Assembly: GCA_945901405.1 (NCBI GenBank)
Contig: CAMDLH010000028.1
Coordinates: 1-45,094, forward strand
Length of the DNA stretch: 45,094 nt
DNA from: Bordetella parapertussis
Lineage (GTDB): Bacteria > Pseudomonadota > Gammaproteobacteria > Burkholderiales > SG8-41
Direction of reading: 5' to 3'
This document shows positions 1-9,908 of this stretch, piece by piece. Each line of letters starts with the position of its first letter. Position 1 is the stretch's first letter. The notes below the pieces were generated by a model. It was not told the origin of the DNA. It made no database searches and saw only the letters and a program-made list of their open reading frames with translations. The translations under genes were made by a program, and so were the position numbers.

Positions 1-329
1 AGGGCCGCAATCTGGCGGAAGGCATCCCGCGCAGCTTCACCATTTCAAGCAATGAAATTCTCGAAGCGCTCACCGACCCGCTGAACAGCATCGTCAGCGC
101 GGTCAAATCCGCGCTCGAACAAACCCCGCCCGAACTTGCCGCCGACATCGCCGAGCGCGGCATGGTGCTCACCGGCGGCGGCGCGCTGCTGCGCGATATC
201 GACCGTTTGCTGATGGAAGAAACCGGACTGCCTGTAGTGGTGGCGGAAGATCCGCTCACCTGCGTTGCACGCGGTTCGGGGCGCGCGCTGGAAGAGCAGT
301 TCAACACCATATTCGCCAATGACGAATAA
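1..329 (+). CDS. mreB: MreB, actin-like rod-shape protein (C-terminal fragment)
   Basis: The frame is open from the window edge to a TAA at 327-329 and encodes the last 108 or so residues of MreB; the 5' part lies outside the window. MreB forms membrane-associated filaments that direct lateral cell-wall synthesis. The nucleotide-binding loop of the actin fold is visible as [12 protein letters not shown], preceded by an [15 protein letters not shown] stretch typical of MreB. It is followed 76 bp later by mreC, and mreD, PBP2 and RodA come after, which is the standard elongasome order. Identification is secure from the sequence and the context. Nothing can be said about its start or promoter. 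Confidence 0.96.
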   Translation, partial: GRNLAEGIPRSFTISSNEILEALTDPLNSIVSAVKSALEQTPPELAADIAERGMVLTGGGALLRDIDRLLMEETGLPVVVAEDPLTCVARGSGRALEEQFNTIFANDE

Positions 330-405
330 TGCGGGTGTGTGTGCCGGGTGCCTGAGCGTAGCTGAACGCGCGTAAACACGCGTGACTGAAACACCCGGCT
401 GAGTG

Positions 406-1311
406 ATGGAACACACACCGCCGCCCTTCTTCAAGACCGGCCCCACTCCGCTCGCCCGCCTGCTGATTTTTTCCGTGTTGTCGCTGGCGCTGCTTGTCAC
501 CGATGCGCGCTTCAAATATCTGAACGTATTGCGCGAGGCCGCGGCGGTGATTATTTATCCGCTGCAACGCATCGCCGCCGCGCCCGCCGCCATCGGCCGC
601 CAGGTCAGCGAGTTTTTTTCCGCGCACTCGACGCTGCGCGAGGAAAACGAAAAGCTGCGCCGCGACAACATGGCGCAAGCCCTGCACGCGCAGCAATTCA
701 AGGCGTTGCAAACCGAGAACACGCACCTGCGCGGCCTGCTGGGCGCGCGCGAACGGGTCGAGGCGAACGCCATGCCGGCGGAAGTGTTGTACGCGGCGCG
801 TGATCCGTTCACGCGCAAGATCGTGCTCGACCGGGGTGCAAATCACGCGGTGCAAAGCGGCCAGCCGGTGATCGACGCCAAGGGCGTCATCGGGCAGGTG
901 ACGCGGGTCTATCCTTTTTTGTCCGAGGTCACGCTGATCATCGACAAGGGCCATTTGGTGCCGGTGTTGAATGTGCGTAACGGCCTGCGTTCGGTGCTGG
1001 CCGGCACCGGGCGCGAGGGCGCGCTGGAACTTCAATTCGCGCCGCTCAATGCCGATTTTCAGATTGGCGATCAGCTTGTCACCTCGGGCATCGACGGCGT
1101 GTATCCACCCGGCTTGCCGGTGGCCGAAGTCACGCAACTGGATCGCGCCAGCGCGCATCTGTTCGCGAAAATATTGTGCAAACCCGTGGCTGGCGTGGCC
1201 AGCCACGCGCAGGTCATGCTGGTGAGCGCGCGCCGCGATGTGCCTCCGCGCCCGGTGGAAGCGCCCGAGCCGAAAGCCAAGCGCGACAAGAAAGGGAAGA
1301 AGAGCGCATGA
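406..1311 (+). CDS. mreC: MreC, rod shape-determining protein
   Basis: Protein of 301 residues from ATG 406; a GTG at 403 directly before it is an alternative start. MreC is a bitopic inner-membrane protein whose periplasmic part binds PBP2 and links it to MreB. A membrane segment lies at about residues 17-35 (LLIFSVLSLALLVTDA), followed by a coiled coil at about 60-105 rich in E, K, R and L, and then the beta-rich MreC domain with GVIGQVTRVYPFLSEVTLI. The C-terminal tail is strongly basic (PKAKRDKKGKK). Its TGA overlaps the ATG of mreD. No clear Shine-Dalgarno is visible, so it may be co-translated with mreB. Length and context are normal for the family. Confidence 0.95.
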   Translation: MEHTPPPFFKTGPTPLARLLIFSVLSLALLVTDARFKYLNVLREAAAVIIYPLQRIAAAPAAIGRQVSEFFSAHSTLREENEKLRRDNMAQALHAQQFKALQTENTHLRGLLGARERVEANAMPAEVLYAARDPFTRKIVLDRGANHAVQSGQPVIDAKGVIGQVTRVYPFLSEVTLIIDKGHLVPVLNVRNGLRSVLAGTGREGALELQFAPLNADFQIGDQLVTSGIDGVYPPGLPVAEVTQLDRASAHLFAKILCKPVAGVASHAQVMLVSARRDVPPRPVEAPEPKAKRDKKGKKSA

Positions 1312-1829
1312 TTTATCCGCGTTCGATGACGCCGCGGGAAATCCAGATGCCGGTGAGGCCGGCGTTCATCGCATTCACGCTGATCGTGGCGCTCGTCATC
1401 AACCTGCTGCCGCTGTCGGGCTGGTGGCTCGCCTGCCGCCCCGATTTCGTGGCGCTGGTGCTGTTGTATTGGTGCATAGACCAGCCGCGCAAAATCGGCT
1501 TCACCATCGCATGGCTGCTGGGGCTGGTGATGGATGTGTCCGACGGCAGCCTGTTCGGCCAGCACGCGCTCGCCTACGCGATACTTGCCTACGCCGGCAT
1601 CGCGCTGCACCGGCGCGTGCAGCGCTTCTCGGTCACGCCGCAGGTGTTGCACGTGATACCGCTGTTGCTGCTAAATGACGTAATCGTGCTGCTGGTGCGC
1701 CTTGCCAATGGCGGTGATTTTCCCGGCTATTTTTATTTCGCCGGCAGCGTGATCGGCGGCCTCATGTGGCCGCTGCTGCTGATCGTGCTGCGGCTGCAAC
1801 GGCCAAGCGGGCACTACGACCGTGTCTAG
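1308..1829 (+). CDS. mreD: MreD, rod shape-determining membrane protein
   Basis: Protein of 173 residues starting at ATG 1308, which overlaps the mreC stop (ATGA). A longer in-frame extension upstream would run through mreC and is rejected. The sequence is almost all hydrophobic, with five or six predicted membrane segments (for example FIAFTLIVALVINLLPL and IGFTIAWLLGLVMDV). The DVSDGSLFGQHALAYAILAY stretch is characteristic of MreD. It works with MreC, RodA and PBP2 in the inner membrane. The last 8 bp overlap the GTG start of the PBP2 gene, suggesting coupled translation. Confidence 0.93.
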   Translation: MIYPRSMTPREIQMPVRPAFIAFTLIVALVINLLPLSGWWLACRPDFVALVLLYWCIDQPRKIGFTIAWLLGLVMDVSDGSLFGQHALAYAILAYAGIALHRRVQRFSVTPQVLHVIPLLLLNDVIVLLVRLANGGDFPGYFYFAGSVIGGLMWPLLLIVLRLQRPSGHYDRV

Positions 1830-3708
1830 CCTGCTTTCCAACCCCGGCATCGAGATTCGCGACGCGCAACGCGAGCTTAACGAATTTCGTTTCAGGCTCG
1901 CCTTTCTCGCGGGCTTCGTGCTGCTGCTGTTCGTGATTCTGTTCGCGCGGTTTTTGCATCTGCAAGTGCTGCGTCACGAGCATTACGACACCCTGGCCGA
2001 GGCCAATCGCATCTCCGTGCTGCCAGTGACACCGGCCCGCGGCGTTATCACCGACCGCAACGGCGTGGTGCTGGCGCGCAATTATTCGGCGCACACGCTG
2101 GAAATCACCCCCAGCCGCGCGGGTGATGTCGATGCCGTGATCGAGGCGCTGTCCGAGATCGTCGAAATCGCGCCGCGCGACCTGCGCCGCTTCCAGAAGC
2201 TGCGCGAGGAAAGCAAGCGCTTCGAGAGCCTGCCGATACGCACGCGGCTTTCCGACGAGGAGATCGCGCGCTTTGCGGCGAATCGCTACCGCTTTCCGGG
2301 CGTCGAGATCAAGGCGCGCCTCTACCGCCAGTATCCGCAGGGCGAATTGTTCTCGCACGTGATCGGCCACATCGGCCGCATCAATCAAAAAGACCTCGAC
2401 CAGATCGAGGAAAACGGCGAGGAATCCAACTATCGCGGCACCGATTACATCGGCAAGCTGGGCCTCGAACGCAGTTACGAACGCGTGCTGCATGGCACGA
2501 CCGGCGTCGAGCAGGTCGAGGTCGATTCCGGCGGGCGCGCGGTGCGCACGCTCTCAAGCGCGCCGCCCGCATCGGGTGCGAATCTCACGCTGAATATCGA
2601 CGCGAAACTACAGGAAGTAGTGTTTCGCGCGTTAGGCAACCGGCGCGGCGCTTTGGTGGCGATCGAGCCTTCCACCGGCGGCGTGCTGGCGTTCGTGAGC
2701 AAGCCGGCCTTCGATCCGAATCTGTTTGTCGATGGCATCGATCCGCAAAGCTGGAACGAACTGAACACCTCGCCCGACAAGCCGATGTTAAATCGCGCGC
2801 TTGCCGGCACCTATCCGCCGGGCTCCACGTTCAAGCCTTTCATGGCGCTCGCGGCGCTCACCTACGGCAAGCGCACGCCGCAACAGGCGATCAGCGATCC
2901 GGGTTACTTTCAGTTCGGCAATCACCGTTTTCGCGACGACGCCGAGTTCGGCCACGGCTCGGTCGATATGTACAAATCCATTGTCGTATCGTGCGACACC
3001 TACTACTACATGCTCGCCAACGATCTGGGCATCGACGCGATTGCGCGCTTCATGGCGACGTTCGGGTTTGGTTCGCGTACGGGTATCGATCTCACGGGCG
3101 AATCCGAAGGCATACTGCCGTCGCAGGAGTGGAAACAAAAGCGTTTCAAGCAAAAATGGTTCGCCGGCGAGACGGTGAGCATCGCCATCGGCCAGGGCTA
3201 CAATTCTTATACGCCGCTGCAACTGGCATCGGCTGTCGCCACCATCGCCAACGACGGCGTGATGTTCAGGCCGCACGTGGTGAACCACATCGAAAACGCA
3301 CGCGGCCAGCGCACCCCTGTCGAGCCCAAGCCGCTGCGCACGCTGGAGCTTGATCCGCTGCACATTGACATCATCAAGAAAGCGATGGTCGGCGTGAACA
3401 AAGAAGGCACCAGCGCATCGGTTTTCGCCGGTGCCGAATACACCAGCGCGGGCAAAACCGGCACCTCGCAGGTTATCGCCATTAAGCAAGGGGAGAAATA
3501 CATCGAATCGCGCGTGAAGGAGCAGCATCGCGATCATGCGCTGTTCATCGCCTACGCCCCCGCCGAGAATCCAAAAATCGCGCTCGCGGTAATCGTGGAG
3601 AACGGGGGCTTCGGCGCACGCGCCGCCGCGCCGATTGCGCGCCAGGTGTTCGATTTCTACCTGCTCGGCAAGCAAGCCGCCAAACCGGCGGGCGGGGACG
3701 GCGGCTGA
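1822..3708 (+). CDS. mrdA: Penicillin-binding protein 2 (MrdA), peptidoglycan transpeptidase
   Basis: Protein of 628 residues with a GTG start overlapping mreD by 8 bp. It crosslinks peptidoglycan during elongation, acting in the periplasm with RodA. An N-terminal membrane anchor (about residues 26-47) is followed by the pedestal/dimerisation region and the transpeptidase domain. All three active-site motifs are present: S335-T-F-K338 (SxxK, nucleophile Ser335), SCD at 390-392 (the SxN-equivalent box, SSD in many PBP2s) and K545-T-G-T. Length matches the family. The TGATG junction at 3706-3710 couples it to rodA. Confidence 0.97.
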   Translation: MSSLLSNPGIEIRDAQRELNEFRFRLAFLAGFVLLLFVILFARFLHLQVLRHEHYDTLAEANRISVLPVTPARGVITDRNGVVLARNYSAHTLEITPSRAGDVDAVIEALSEIVEIAPRDLRRFQKLREESKRFESLPIRTRLSDEEIARFAANRYRFPGVEIKARLYRQYPQGELFSHVIGHIGRINQKDLDQIEENGEESNYRGTDYIGKLGLERSYERVLHGTTGVEQVEVDSGGRAVRTLSSAPPASGANLTLNIDAKLQEVVFRALGNRRGALVAIEPSTGGVLAFVSKPAFDPNLFVDGIDPQSWNELNTSPDKPMLNRALAGTYPPGSTFKPFMALAALTYGKRTPQQAISDPGYFQFGNHRFRDDAEFGHGSVDMYKSIVVSCDTYYYMLANDLGIDAIARFMATFGFGSRTGIDLTGESEGILPSQEWKQKRFKQKWFAGETVSIAIGQGYNSYTPLQLASAVATIANDGVMFRPHVVNHIENARGQRTPVEPKPLRTLELDPLHIDIIKKAMVGVNKEGTSASVFAGAEYTSAGKTGTSQVIAIKQGEKYIESRVKEQHRDHALFIAYAPAENPKIALAVIVENGGFGARAAAPIARQVFDFYLLGKQAAKPAGGDGG

Positions 3709-4811
3709 TGGCCTGGTATCTGCGCCGCTTTGCACGAATGCTCACCGCGAACATCGACGGCCCGCTGCTGGGTGCGATGCTGCTGCTGATGGCAACCGGC
3801 CTGGTGGTGCTCTACAGCGCCTCGAACGGCAGTTGGCCGCGCGTGTCGGGGCAGATGATGAATATGCTGGTGGCGCTGGCGGTGATGTGGGTGTTCGCCA
3901 ATATTCCGCCGCACGTGTTGATGCGGCTCGCGCCGGCTGTGTTTATCGCCGGCGTCGGGTTGCTGATCGCGGTGGCGGTGGCGGGTGATGTGAGTAAGGG
4001 CGCGCGACGCTGGCTGAATCTGGGCATCGTGCGCATACAACCTTCGGAGTTGATGAAGATCGCAGTGCCGCTGATGCTGGCGTGGTACTTTCACCGCTAT
4101 GAAAAATCGCTGCGCTTGCGAAATTTTGCGCTGGCGGCGCTGCTGCTGTTGATCCCCGTCGGCCTCATCGCGCGCCAGCCCGATCTGGGCACCGCCATAC
4201 TCATCCTTGCCAGCGGCGGTTACGTGCTGTTTCTCGCCGGCTTGCCGTGGAAGGTGATCGCCGCACTCGGCGCGGCGGGGCTGGCGAGCCTGCCGCTGGG
4301 ATGGACGATGATGCACGACTACCAGCGCCAGCGCATCCTGACGCTGATCAACCCGATGGAAGATCCGCTGGGCAAGGGTTATCACACGATTCAATCCACC
4401 ATCGCGGTCGGTTCCGGCGGGCTTTCGGGCAAGGGCTGGATGAGCGGCACACAAACGCATCTGGATTTCATCCCCGAACGCACCACGGATTTTATTTTCG
4501 CCGTCTACTCCGAGGAATTCGGCCTGATCGGCAATACGCTGCTGCTGCTGATGTTCATCCTGGTGATCTGGCGCGGCTTCGTCATCGCGGGTTATGCGCC
4601 GTCGCTGTTCGCGCGGCTGCTGGCGGGCGCGGTGACGCTGACGTTTTTCACTTACGCTTTCGTCAACATGGGCATGGTCGCGGGCATACTGCCGGTGGTG
4701 GGCGTGCCGCTGCCGCTGGTGAGCTACGGCGGCACCTCGCTGGTTTCGTTGTGTCTTGGATTCGGAATTCTGATGAGCATCGCGAGTCATCGCAAGCTGG
4801 TGCAGACGTGA
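3708..4811 (+). CDS. rodA: RodA, SEDS-family peptidoglycan glycosyltransferase
   Basis: Protein of 367 residues. RodA polymerises lipid II into glycan strands and is the partner of PBP2 in the elongasome. The protein has about ten membrane segments and the SEDS signatures RWLNLGIVRIQPSELMKIA, FIPERTTDFIFAVYSEEFG and the C-terminal PLPLVSYGGTS. The ATG overlaps the mrdA stop by one base. The stop TGA overlaps the GTG start of rlpA (GTGA at 4808-4811). Length and motif order are those expected, and no anomaly was seen. Confidence 0.97.
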   Translation: MAWYLRRFARMLTANIDGPLLGAMLLLMATGLVVLYSASNGSWPRVSGQMMNMLVALAVMWVFANIPPHVLMRLAPAVFIAGVGLLIAVAVAGDVSKGARRWLNLGIVRIQPSELMKIAVPLMLAWYFHRYEKSLRLRNFALAALLLLIPVGLIARQPDLGTAILILASGGYVLFLAGLPWKVIAALGAAGLASLPLGWTMMHDYQRQRILTLINPMEDPLGKGYHTIQSTIAVGSGGLSGKGWMSGTQTHLDFIPERTTDFIFAVYSEEFGLIGNTLLLLMFILVIWRGFVIAGYAPSLFARLLAGAVTLTFFTYAFVNMGMVAGILPVVGVPLPLVSYGGTSLVSLCLGFGILMSIASHRKLVQT

Positions 4812-5761
4812 ACGCGAGGTGTAAGGCGTTCATTCGCGTAGTGCCGATTTCCGCGTGTTTGGCGGCGCTGCTATTGCTGGCCTCCTGCGGGTCCGCGCCC
4901 AAACGCGATGCACCGGTGGCGAAAGCGCCCGCGAGCGATCCGCCCGCCAAGGGCGGCGGCTACTATCTCGACGACGGCCCCGGCGACAAGCCGCCTGCTG
5001 ATCTCGAACGCATTCCCGATGCCGTGCCGCGCGCCGAGCCGCTGCACAAGGGCGCGATGCGTCCCTACACGGTGATGGGCAAACACTACACGCCGATGAC
5101 CTCGACCGGGCCGTACAAGGCGCGTGGTGTTGCGTCGTGGTATGGACGGCGTTACCACGGCAAGCAGACTTCCACCGGCGAAATTTACGATATGTACTCG
5201 ATGACGGCGGCGCACCCGTCGCTGCCGCTGCCGAGCTACGTGCGTGTCACCAGTCTTGCCAACGGCAAATCGGTGGTGGTGCGCGTGAACGACCGCGGGC
5301 CGTTCATCGACAGCCGGCTGATCGATCTGTCGTACACCGCCGCGCACCGCATCGGCATCCTCGCGGGCGGCAGCGGACAGGTTGAAGTCGAAGCGGTATT
5401 CCCCGGTTCGGCGCCGCCAGCCGTCGCAACCGCGCCCGCCGCGCCGCCGTTGCGTGTAATTGAAACGCCTGCGCCCAAACCAGAGCCTATAGCAGTACCT
5501 GAGCGCGCTATTCCAATGGCCGCCGACGCCAGCGGCTTATATTTGCAACTCGCCGCCTTTGGTTCACGCGACAACGCCGATGCCTACGCTTCGCGATTGC
5601 AGGCGGAACACGCGTGGCTCGCGCCGCAGTTGCAGGTTTATATCCGCGACGGGTTGTTTCGCGTGCACGCCGGACCGTACGCGAATCAGACCGAAGCGCG
5701 CCAGGCCGCAGACCGCATCAGCGAATCACTCGGTATCAAACCGATAATCCTGACTAGATGA
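4808..5761 (+). CDS. rlpA: RlpA, septal-ring lytic transglycosylase lipoprotein
   Basis: Protein of 317 residues from GTG 4808; an upstream in-frame extension reads through rodA and is rejected because a lipoprotein signal begins right after this GTG. The signal ends in LASC with the lipidated cysteine at residue 27. A Pro/Ala-rich linker leads to the double-psi beta-barrel at about 104-197, with RGVASWYG, the active-site-region His in TAAHPS and Asp in VNDRGPF. After a second linker a SPOR domain occupies about 242-317 and should bind denuded glycan. RlpA enzymes cleave such glycan strands at division and cell-pole sites. A copy of the dispersed AT-rich motif starts immediately after the stop codon. 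Confidence 0.93.
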   Translation: MNARCKAFIRVVPISACLAALLLLASCGSAPKRDAPVAKAPASDPPAKGGGYYLDDGPGDKPPADLERIPDAVPRAEPLHKGAMRPYTVMGKHYTPMTSTGPYKARGVASWYGRRYHGKQTSTGEIYDMYSMTAAHPSLPLPSYVRVTSLANGKSVVVRVNDRGPFIDSRLIDLSYTAAHRIGILAGGSGQVEVEAVFPGSAPPAVATAPAAPPLRVIETPAPKPEPIAVPERAIPMAADASGLYLQLAAFGSRDNADAYASRLQAEHAWLAPQLQVYIRDGLFRVHAGPYANQTEARQAADRISESLGIKPIILTR

Positions 5762-5768
5762 AAATATC

Positions 5769-5787
5769 AATAAAAACAAATACTTAC
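5769..5787 (+). repeat. Dispersed AT-rich motif, copy 1
   Basis: The 19-mer AATAAAAACAAATACTTAC follows the rlpA stop by 7 bp. It is nearly identical to the copy at 34373-34391 (one mismatch). The similarity extends 8 bp further upstream, so that 5761-5787 and 34365-34391 differ at only 2 of 27 positions. The surroundings are GC-rich, which makes the match conspicuous. Function unknown. Confidence 0.75.
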
Positions 5788-5832
5788 AACAATACACCTG
5801 TACCGGGACAAGGGCGGCGCGCAAATCGCGAA

Positions 5833-5841
5833 TGTTATAAT
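5833..5841 (+). promoter_or_regulatory. Extended -10 promoter for aceEF
   Basis: TGTTATAAT is a perfect extended -10 element (TGn plus TATAAT at 5836-5841). No convincing -35 is visible at 17 bp, which is compatible with an extended -10 promoter. Transcription would begin near 5848 and give a leader of about 84 nt before aceE. Two GGTGCGGC units recur in the leader; their meaning is unknown. Confidence 0.6.
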
Positions 5842-5931
5842 CCGCGCGGTGCGGCAACCCGGTGCGGCCAAAAGCTGCCTCCACGGAACCCGGTCCACTA
5901 CATTTAGCAAACCCCACAAAGGTCACCCGCA

Positions 5932-8604
5932 ATGGACATGAAAGACCTCGCCCCGGATCACGATCCGCGGGAAACCCGCGAGTGGCTCGACGCGCTCGAC
6001 TCGGTACTCGAACGCGAAGGCGCCGAGCGCGCGAACTACCTGCTCGAAAAGCTCACCGACAAGGCGCGGCGCTTCGGCGCGTATATCCCGTATAACGCCA
6101 ACACGGCGTACATGAATACGATACCGCCACACCAGGAGCAGCGCTCGCCCGGTGACCCGGAGCTCGAACATAAAATTCGCTCGCTGGTGCGCTGGAACGC
6201 GATGGCGACCGTGGTGCGCGCCAACAAGGAGTCGTCCGAGCTCGGCGGACACATCGCGAGTTTTGCGTCGGCGGCAACGCTGTACGATGTAGGCTTTAAT
6301 CATTTTTTTCGCGCCGCCAACGAACATTTTCTCGGCGACATGATCTTCATGCAGGGGCACTCGGCGCCCGGCGTGTATGCGCGCGCGTTTCTCGAAGGCC
6401 GCATCAGCGAGGATCAACTGGTTCACTTCCGGCAAGAGGTCGATGGCAAGGGCCTGTCGTCGTATCCGCACCCGTGGCTGATGCCGGATTTCTGGCAGTT
6501 CCCAACGGTGTCGATGGGGCTGGGACCGCTGATGGCGATTTATCAGGCGCGCTTCATGCGCTACCTGCGTGACCGTTCCATCGTCGAACGCCAAGGCCGC
6601 AAGGTGTGGGCGTTCATGGGCGACGGCGAGATGGACGAACCCGAATCGCTGGGTGCAATCACGCTCGCCGGGCGTGAAAAACTCGATAACCTGATTTTCG
6701 TCATCAACTGCAATTTGCAGCGCCTCGACGGCCCGGTACGCGGCAACGGCAAGATCATCCAGGAACTCGAAGCCCATTTCCGCGGCGCGGGCTGGAATGT
6801 GATCAAGGTGGTGTGGGGTTCGTACTGGGACCCGCTGTTCGCCAAGGACAAGACCGGCATGCTGTTAAAGCGCATGGAAGAATGCGTTGATGGCGAATAT
6901 CAGGCGATGAAATCGCACGACGGCGCCTATGTGCGCAAGAATTTCTTCGGTAAATATCCCGAGCTGCTCGATCTGGTATCGAACATGTCGGACGACGATA
7001 TCTGGCGCCTGAATCGCGGCGGCCACGATCCGCACAAGATGTATGCGGCGTACGCGGCGGCGGTTGCGCACCAGGGCCAACCCACGGTGATCCTCGCCAA
7101 GACCATCAAGGGTTACGGCATGGGCGAGGCCGGCGAAGGCCAGAACATCACCCATCAGCAAAAGAAAATGGGCACCTCGTCGATCAAGGCTTTCCGCGAC
7201 CGTTTCAACGTGCCGATCCCCGACGAGCAACTGGACAAGGTTCCGTTCTACCGTCCGCCCGAAGACGCGCCGGAGATGAAATATTTCCGTGAACGCATTG
7301 CGGCGATGGGCGGCTCGCTGCCGGCGCGGCGCATGAAAGCAGCGCCGCTTGAGGTGCCCGCGCTCACCGCGTTTGAAGCGCTGTTAAAAGGCACCGATGG
7401 CCGCGAGATTTCCACCACCATGGCGTTCGTGCGCATCCTTTCCACCATTCTGCGCGACAAGAAAATCGGCAAGCTGGTGGTGCCCATCGTGCCCGACGAA
7501 TCGCGCACCTTCGGCATGGAAGGCATGTTCCGCCAGCTTGGCATTTACTCCTCGGTGGGCCAGCTCTACACGCCGCAGGACGCCGACCAGTTGATGTTCT
7601 ACAAGGAAGACAAAAGCGGACAAATTCTGCAAGAGGGCATCAACGAAGCCGGCGCGATGTCGTCGTGGATCGCGGCGGCCACCGCCTACAGCACGCACGC
7701 GCAATTGATGATTCCGTTCTACATTTTTTATTCGATGTTCGGCTTTCAGCGCATCGGCGATCTGGCGTGGGCAGCGGGCGATATGCGCGCGCGCGGCTTT
7801 CTGCTCGGAGGTACGGCGGGCCGCACCACGTTGAACGGTGAAGGCCTGCAGCATGAAGACGGCCACAGCCACTTGTTGTCTTCGACCATACCCAATTGCC
7901 TGTCGTACGACCCGACCTTCGCCTACGAAGTCGCGGTGATCATTCAGGACGGCATGCGCCGCATGTATCAGGAACAGGAAGACGTGTTCTATTACATCAC
8001 GGTGATGAACGAAAACTACGCACACCCGGTGATGCCCGAAGGCGTGGAAAAAGGCATCCTGCGCGGCATGTATCTCTTCTCCGAAGGCAAGGCGAAAAAA
8101 AATCAGCCGAAAGTGCAGTTGCTGGGCAGCGGCGCGATTCTGCGCGAAGTCATCGCGGGCGCGGAAATGCTCGAAAAGGATTTCGGCGTCGCCGCGGACA
8201 TCTGGAGCGTAACCAGCTTCACGCAACTCAGACGCGACGGCCTCGATGCACAACGCTGGAATCTGCTGCACCCCGAAGCCGAGCCGCGGCTGTCGTATGT
8301 CGAGCAGTGTCTGAAGGATCGCGGCGGCCCGGTGGTGGCGGCAACCGATTACATGAAGACCTTCGCCGATCAGATACGCGCGTTTTTGCCGGCGCATAAT
8401 TATCTGGTGCTCGGCACCGACGGCTTCGGCCGCTCGGACACGCGCCGCCAGTTGCGCAAATTCTTCGAGGTGGACCGCAACTACGTCGCGGTCGCCGCGA
8501 TGAAAGCGCTGGCCGACGAGGAAGCCGTGCCGCGCGCGAAAGTGTCCGAAGCCATCCGCAAATACGGCATTGACCCCGAGAAGCCGAATCCGGCCACGGT
8601 TTGA
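5932..8604 (+). CDS. aceE: Pyruvate dehydrogenase E1 component, homodimeric type
   Basis: Protein of 890 residues that decarboxylates pyruvate with thiamine diphosphate and passes the acetyl group to the E2 lipoyl arm. The ThDP/Mg motif starts at GDGEMDEP (residues 230-237) and ends near N259 in [13 protein letters not shown]. The middle and C-terminal transketolase-like domains follow ([40 protein letters not shown]). Length is typical of the homodimeric AceE of proteobacteria. AAAGG lies upstream of ATG 5932. The gene is first in an aceE-aceF unit behind an extended -10 promoter. No E3 (lpd) gene follows, so dihydrolipoamide dehydrogenase must be encoded elsewhere. Confidence 0.97.
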   Translation: MDMKDLAPDHDPRETREWLDALDSVLEREGAERANYLLEKLTDKARRFGAYIPYNANTAYMNTIPPHQEQRSPGDPELEHKIRSLVRWNAMATVVRANKESSELGGHIASFASAATLYDVGFNHFFRAANEHFLGDMIFMQGHSAPGVYARAFLEGRISEDQLVHFRQEVDGKGLSSYPHPWLMPDFWQFPTVSMGLGPLMAIYQARFMRYLRDRSIVERQGRKVWAFMGDGEMDEPESLGAITLAGREKLDNLIFVINCNLQRLDGPVRGNGKIIQELEAHFRGAGWNVIKVVWGSYWDPLFAKDKTGMLLKRMEECVDGEYQAMKSHDGAYVRKNFFGKYPELLDLVSNMSDDDIWRLNRGGHDPHKMYAAYAAAVAHQGQPTVILAKTIKGYGMGEAGEGQNITHQQKKMGTSSIKAFRDRFNVPIPDEQLDKVPFYRPPEDAPEMKYFRERIAAMGGSLPARRMKAAPLEVPALTAFEALLKGTDGREISTTMAFVRILSTILRDKKIGKLVVPIVPDESRTFGMEGMFRQLGIYSSVGQLYTPQDADQLMFYKEDKSGQILQEGINEAGAMSSWIAAATAYSTHAQLMIPFYIFYSMFGFQRIGDLAWAAGDMRARGFLLGGTAGRTTLNGEGLQHEDGHSHLLSSTIPNCLSYDPTFAYEVAVIIQDGMRRMYQEQEDVFYYITVMNENYAHPVMPEGVEKGILRGMYLFSEGKAKKNQPKVQLLGSGAILREVIAGAEMLEKDFGVAADIWSVTSFTQLRRDGLDAQRWNLLHPEAEPRLSYVEQCLKDRGGPVVAATDYMKTFADQIRAFLPAHNYLVLGTDGFGRSDTRRQLRKFFEVDRNYVAVAAMKALADEEAVPRAKVSEAIRKYGIDPEKPNPATV

Positions 8605-8614
8605 AGATCAAAAC

Positions 8615-9904
8615 ATGAGCAAACTGATAGAAGTCACGGTCCCCGACATCGGCGACTACAAAGGTATTCCGGTCATCGAGATTTTGGTGAAGACAGGCGA
8701 CAGCGTCAAAGCCGAGGATGCTCTGGTGACGCTGGAGTCCGACAAGGCGACGATGGACGTGCCCGCGCCCGCCGCCGGCGTGGTGAAAGAAATCAAGGTC
8801 AAGCTCGGCGACAAGCTGTCGAAAGGCTCGCTGGTGCTGATGCTGGAACCTGCCGGTACGACGGACGCGAAGCCCGCGCCTGTTGCTTTACCCGCCGTTG
8901 CGCCGCCGAAGCCCGCGGCCACAACGTCCACGTCCGCACCCGCGCCCAAGCCCGCGCCGCAAGCCGTGGCGGCAACGCCGGTTGAAAGCGCGCCCTCCGG
9001 GCCGGCGCACGCCAGCCCCTCGGTGCGCAAGTTCGCGCGCGAGCTCGGCGTCGATCTGTCGCGCGTCAAGGGCAGCGGCCCCAAGGAACGCGTGTTGCAC
9101 GAGGACGTGCAAGGCTATGTGAAAGCCGAGCTGGCCAAGCCGCGTGGTGGCGGTTCAGGATTGGGCTTCGACCTGCCGCCAATGCCGCAAATCGATTACG
9201 CGAAGTTCGGCGAAGTCGAAGTCAAGGCGCTGTCACGCATCCGCAAGCTGTCGGGCGGATTTTTGCATCGCAACTGGGTGAGCATTCCGCACGTCACCCA
9301 ACACGACGAAGCCGATGTCACCGAACTCGAAGCCTTCCGCAAATCGCAGGCCGAGGAAGCCCAACGCAACGGCGTCAAATTCACCATGCTGGGGTTTTTG
9401 ATCAAGGCCGTGGTGGTGTCGTTAAAACAGTTGCCGGAATTCAACGCCTCGCTCTCTGCTGATGGCGAGAGCCTGGTGCTGAAGCGCTACTTCAACATCG
9501 GCGTCGCGGTCGATACACCGAACGGCCTCGTGGTGCCCGTCATCCGCGACGCCGACAAGAAGGGTTTGCTCGAACTCGCGAAAGAACTCGGCGCGGTGAG
9601 CGAGCGCATGCGCACCGGCAAGATCGCGCCCGCCGACGTGCAGGGCGGCTGCTTTTCGATTTCAAGCCTGGGCGGCATCGGCGGCACCATGTTCACACCC
9701 ATCATCAACGCGCCCGAAGTGGCGATCCTGGGCGTCGGCAAGGCAGTCATGAAACCAGTGTGGAACGGCAAGGAATTCGCGCCGCGCCTGATGCTGCCGC
9801 TGTCGCTGTCGTACGACCACCGCGTGATCGACGGCGCACAGGGCGCGCGCTTTATTTCATTCCTGTCGAACGTGTTGTCGGATATCCGGCGCTTGGTGCT
9901 GTAG
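8615..9904 (+). CDS. aceF: Dihydrolipoyllysine-residue acetyltransferase (PDH E2)
   Basis: Protein of 429 residues from ATG 8615; an in-frame ATG at 8570 lies inside aceE and is rejected. It is the core of the pyruvate dehydrogenase complex, transferring acetyl groups to CoA. One lipoyl domain occupies about residues 1-80, with the lipoylated Lys44 in ESDKATMDVP. An Ala/Pro-rich flexible linker follows. The peripheral subunit-binding domain (ASPSVRKFARELGVDLSRVK) is at about 131-170. The catalytic domain ends with H402-RVI-D406-G, the HxxxDG active-site motif. There is a single lipoyl domain, fewer than the three of E. coli. It is 10 bp from aceE and 4 bp from nadD. Confidence 0.96.
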   Translation: MSKLIEVTVPDIGDYKGIPVIEILVKTGDSVKAEDALVTLESDKATMDVPAPAAGVVKEIKVKLGDKLSKGSLVLMLEPAGTTDAKPAPVALPAVAPPKPAATTSTSAPAPKPAPQAVAATPVESAPSGPAHASPSVRKFARELGVDLSRVKGSGPKERVLHEDVQGYVKAELAKPRGGGSGLGFDLPPMPQIDYAKFGEVEVKALSRIRKLSGGFLHRNWVSIPHVTQHDEADVTELEAFRKSQAEEAQRNGVKFTMLGFLIKAVVVSLKQLPEFNASLSADGESLVLKRYFNIGVAVDTPNGLVVPVIRDADKKGLLELAKELGAVSERMRTGKIAPADVQGGCFSISSLGGIGGTMFTPIINAPEVAILGVGKAVMKPVWNGKEFAPRLMLPLSLSYDHRVIDGAQGARFISFLSNVLSDIRRLVL

Positions 9905-9908
9905 GCCA

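Noticed and set aside
7384..8397. Minus-strand open frame (337 codons) inside aceE
   Set aside because: It is antisense to highly conserved E1 sequence; the composition follows from the codon bias of aceE.
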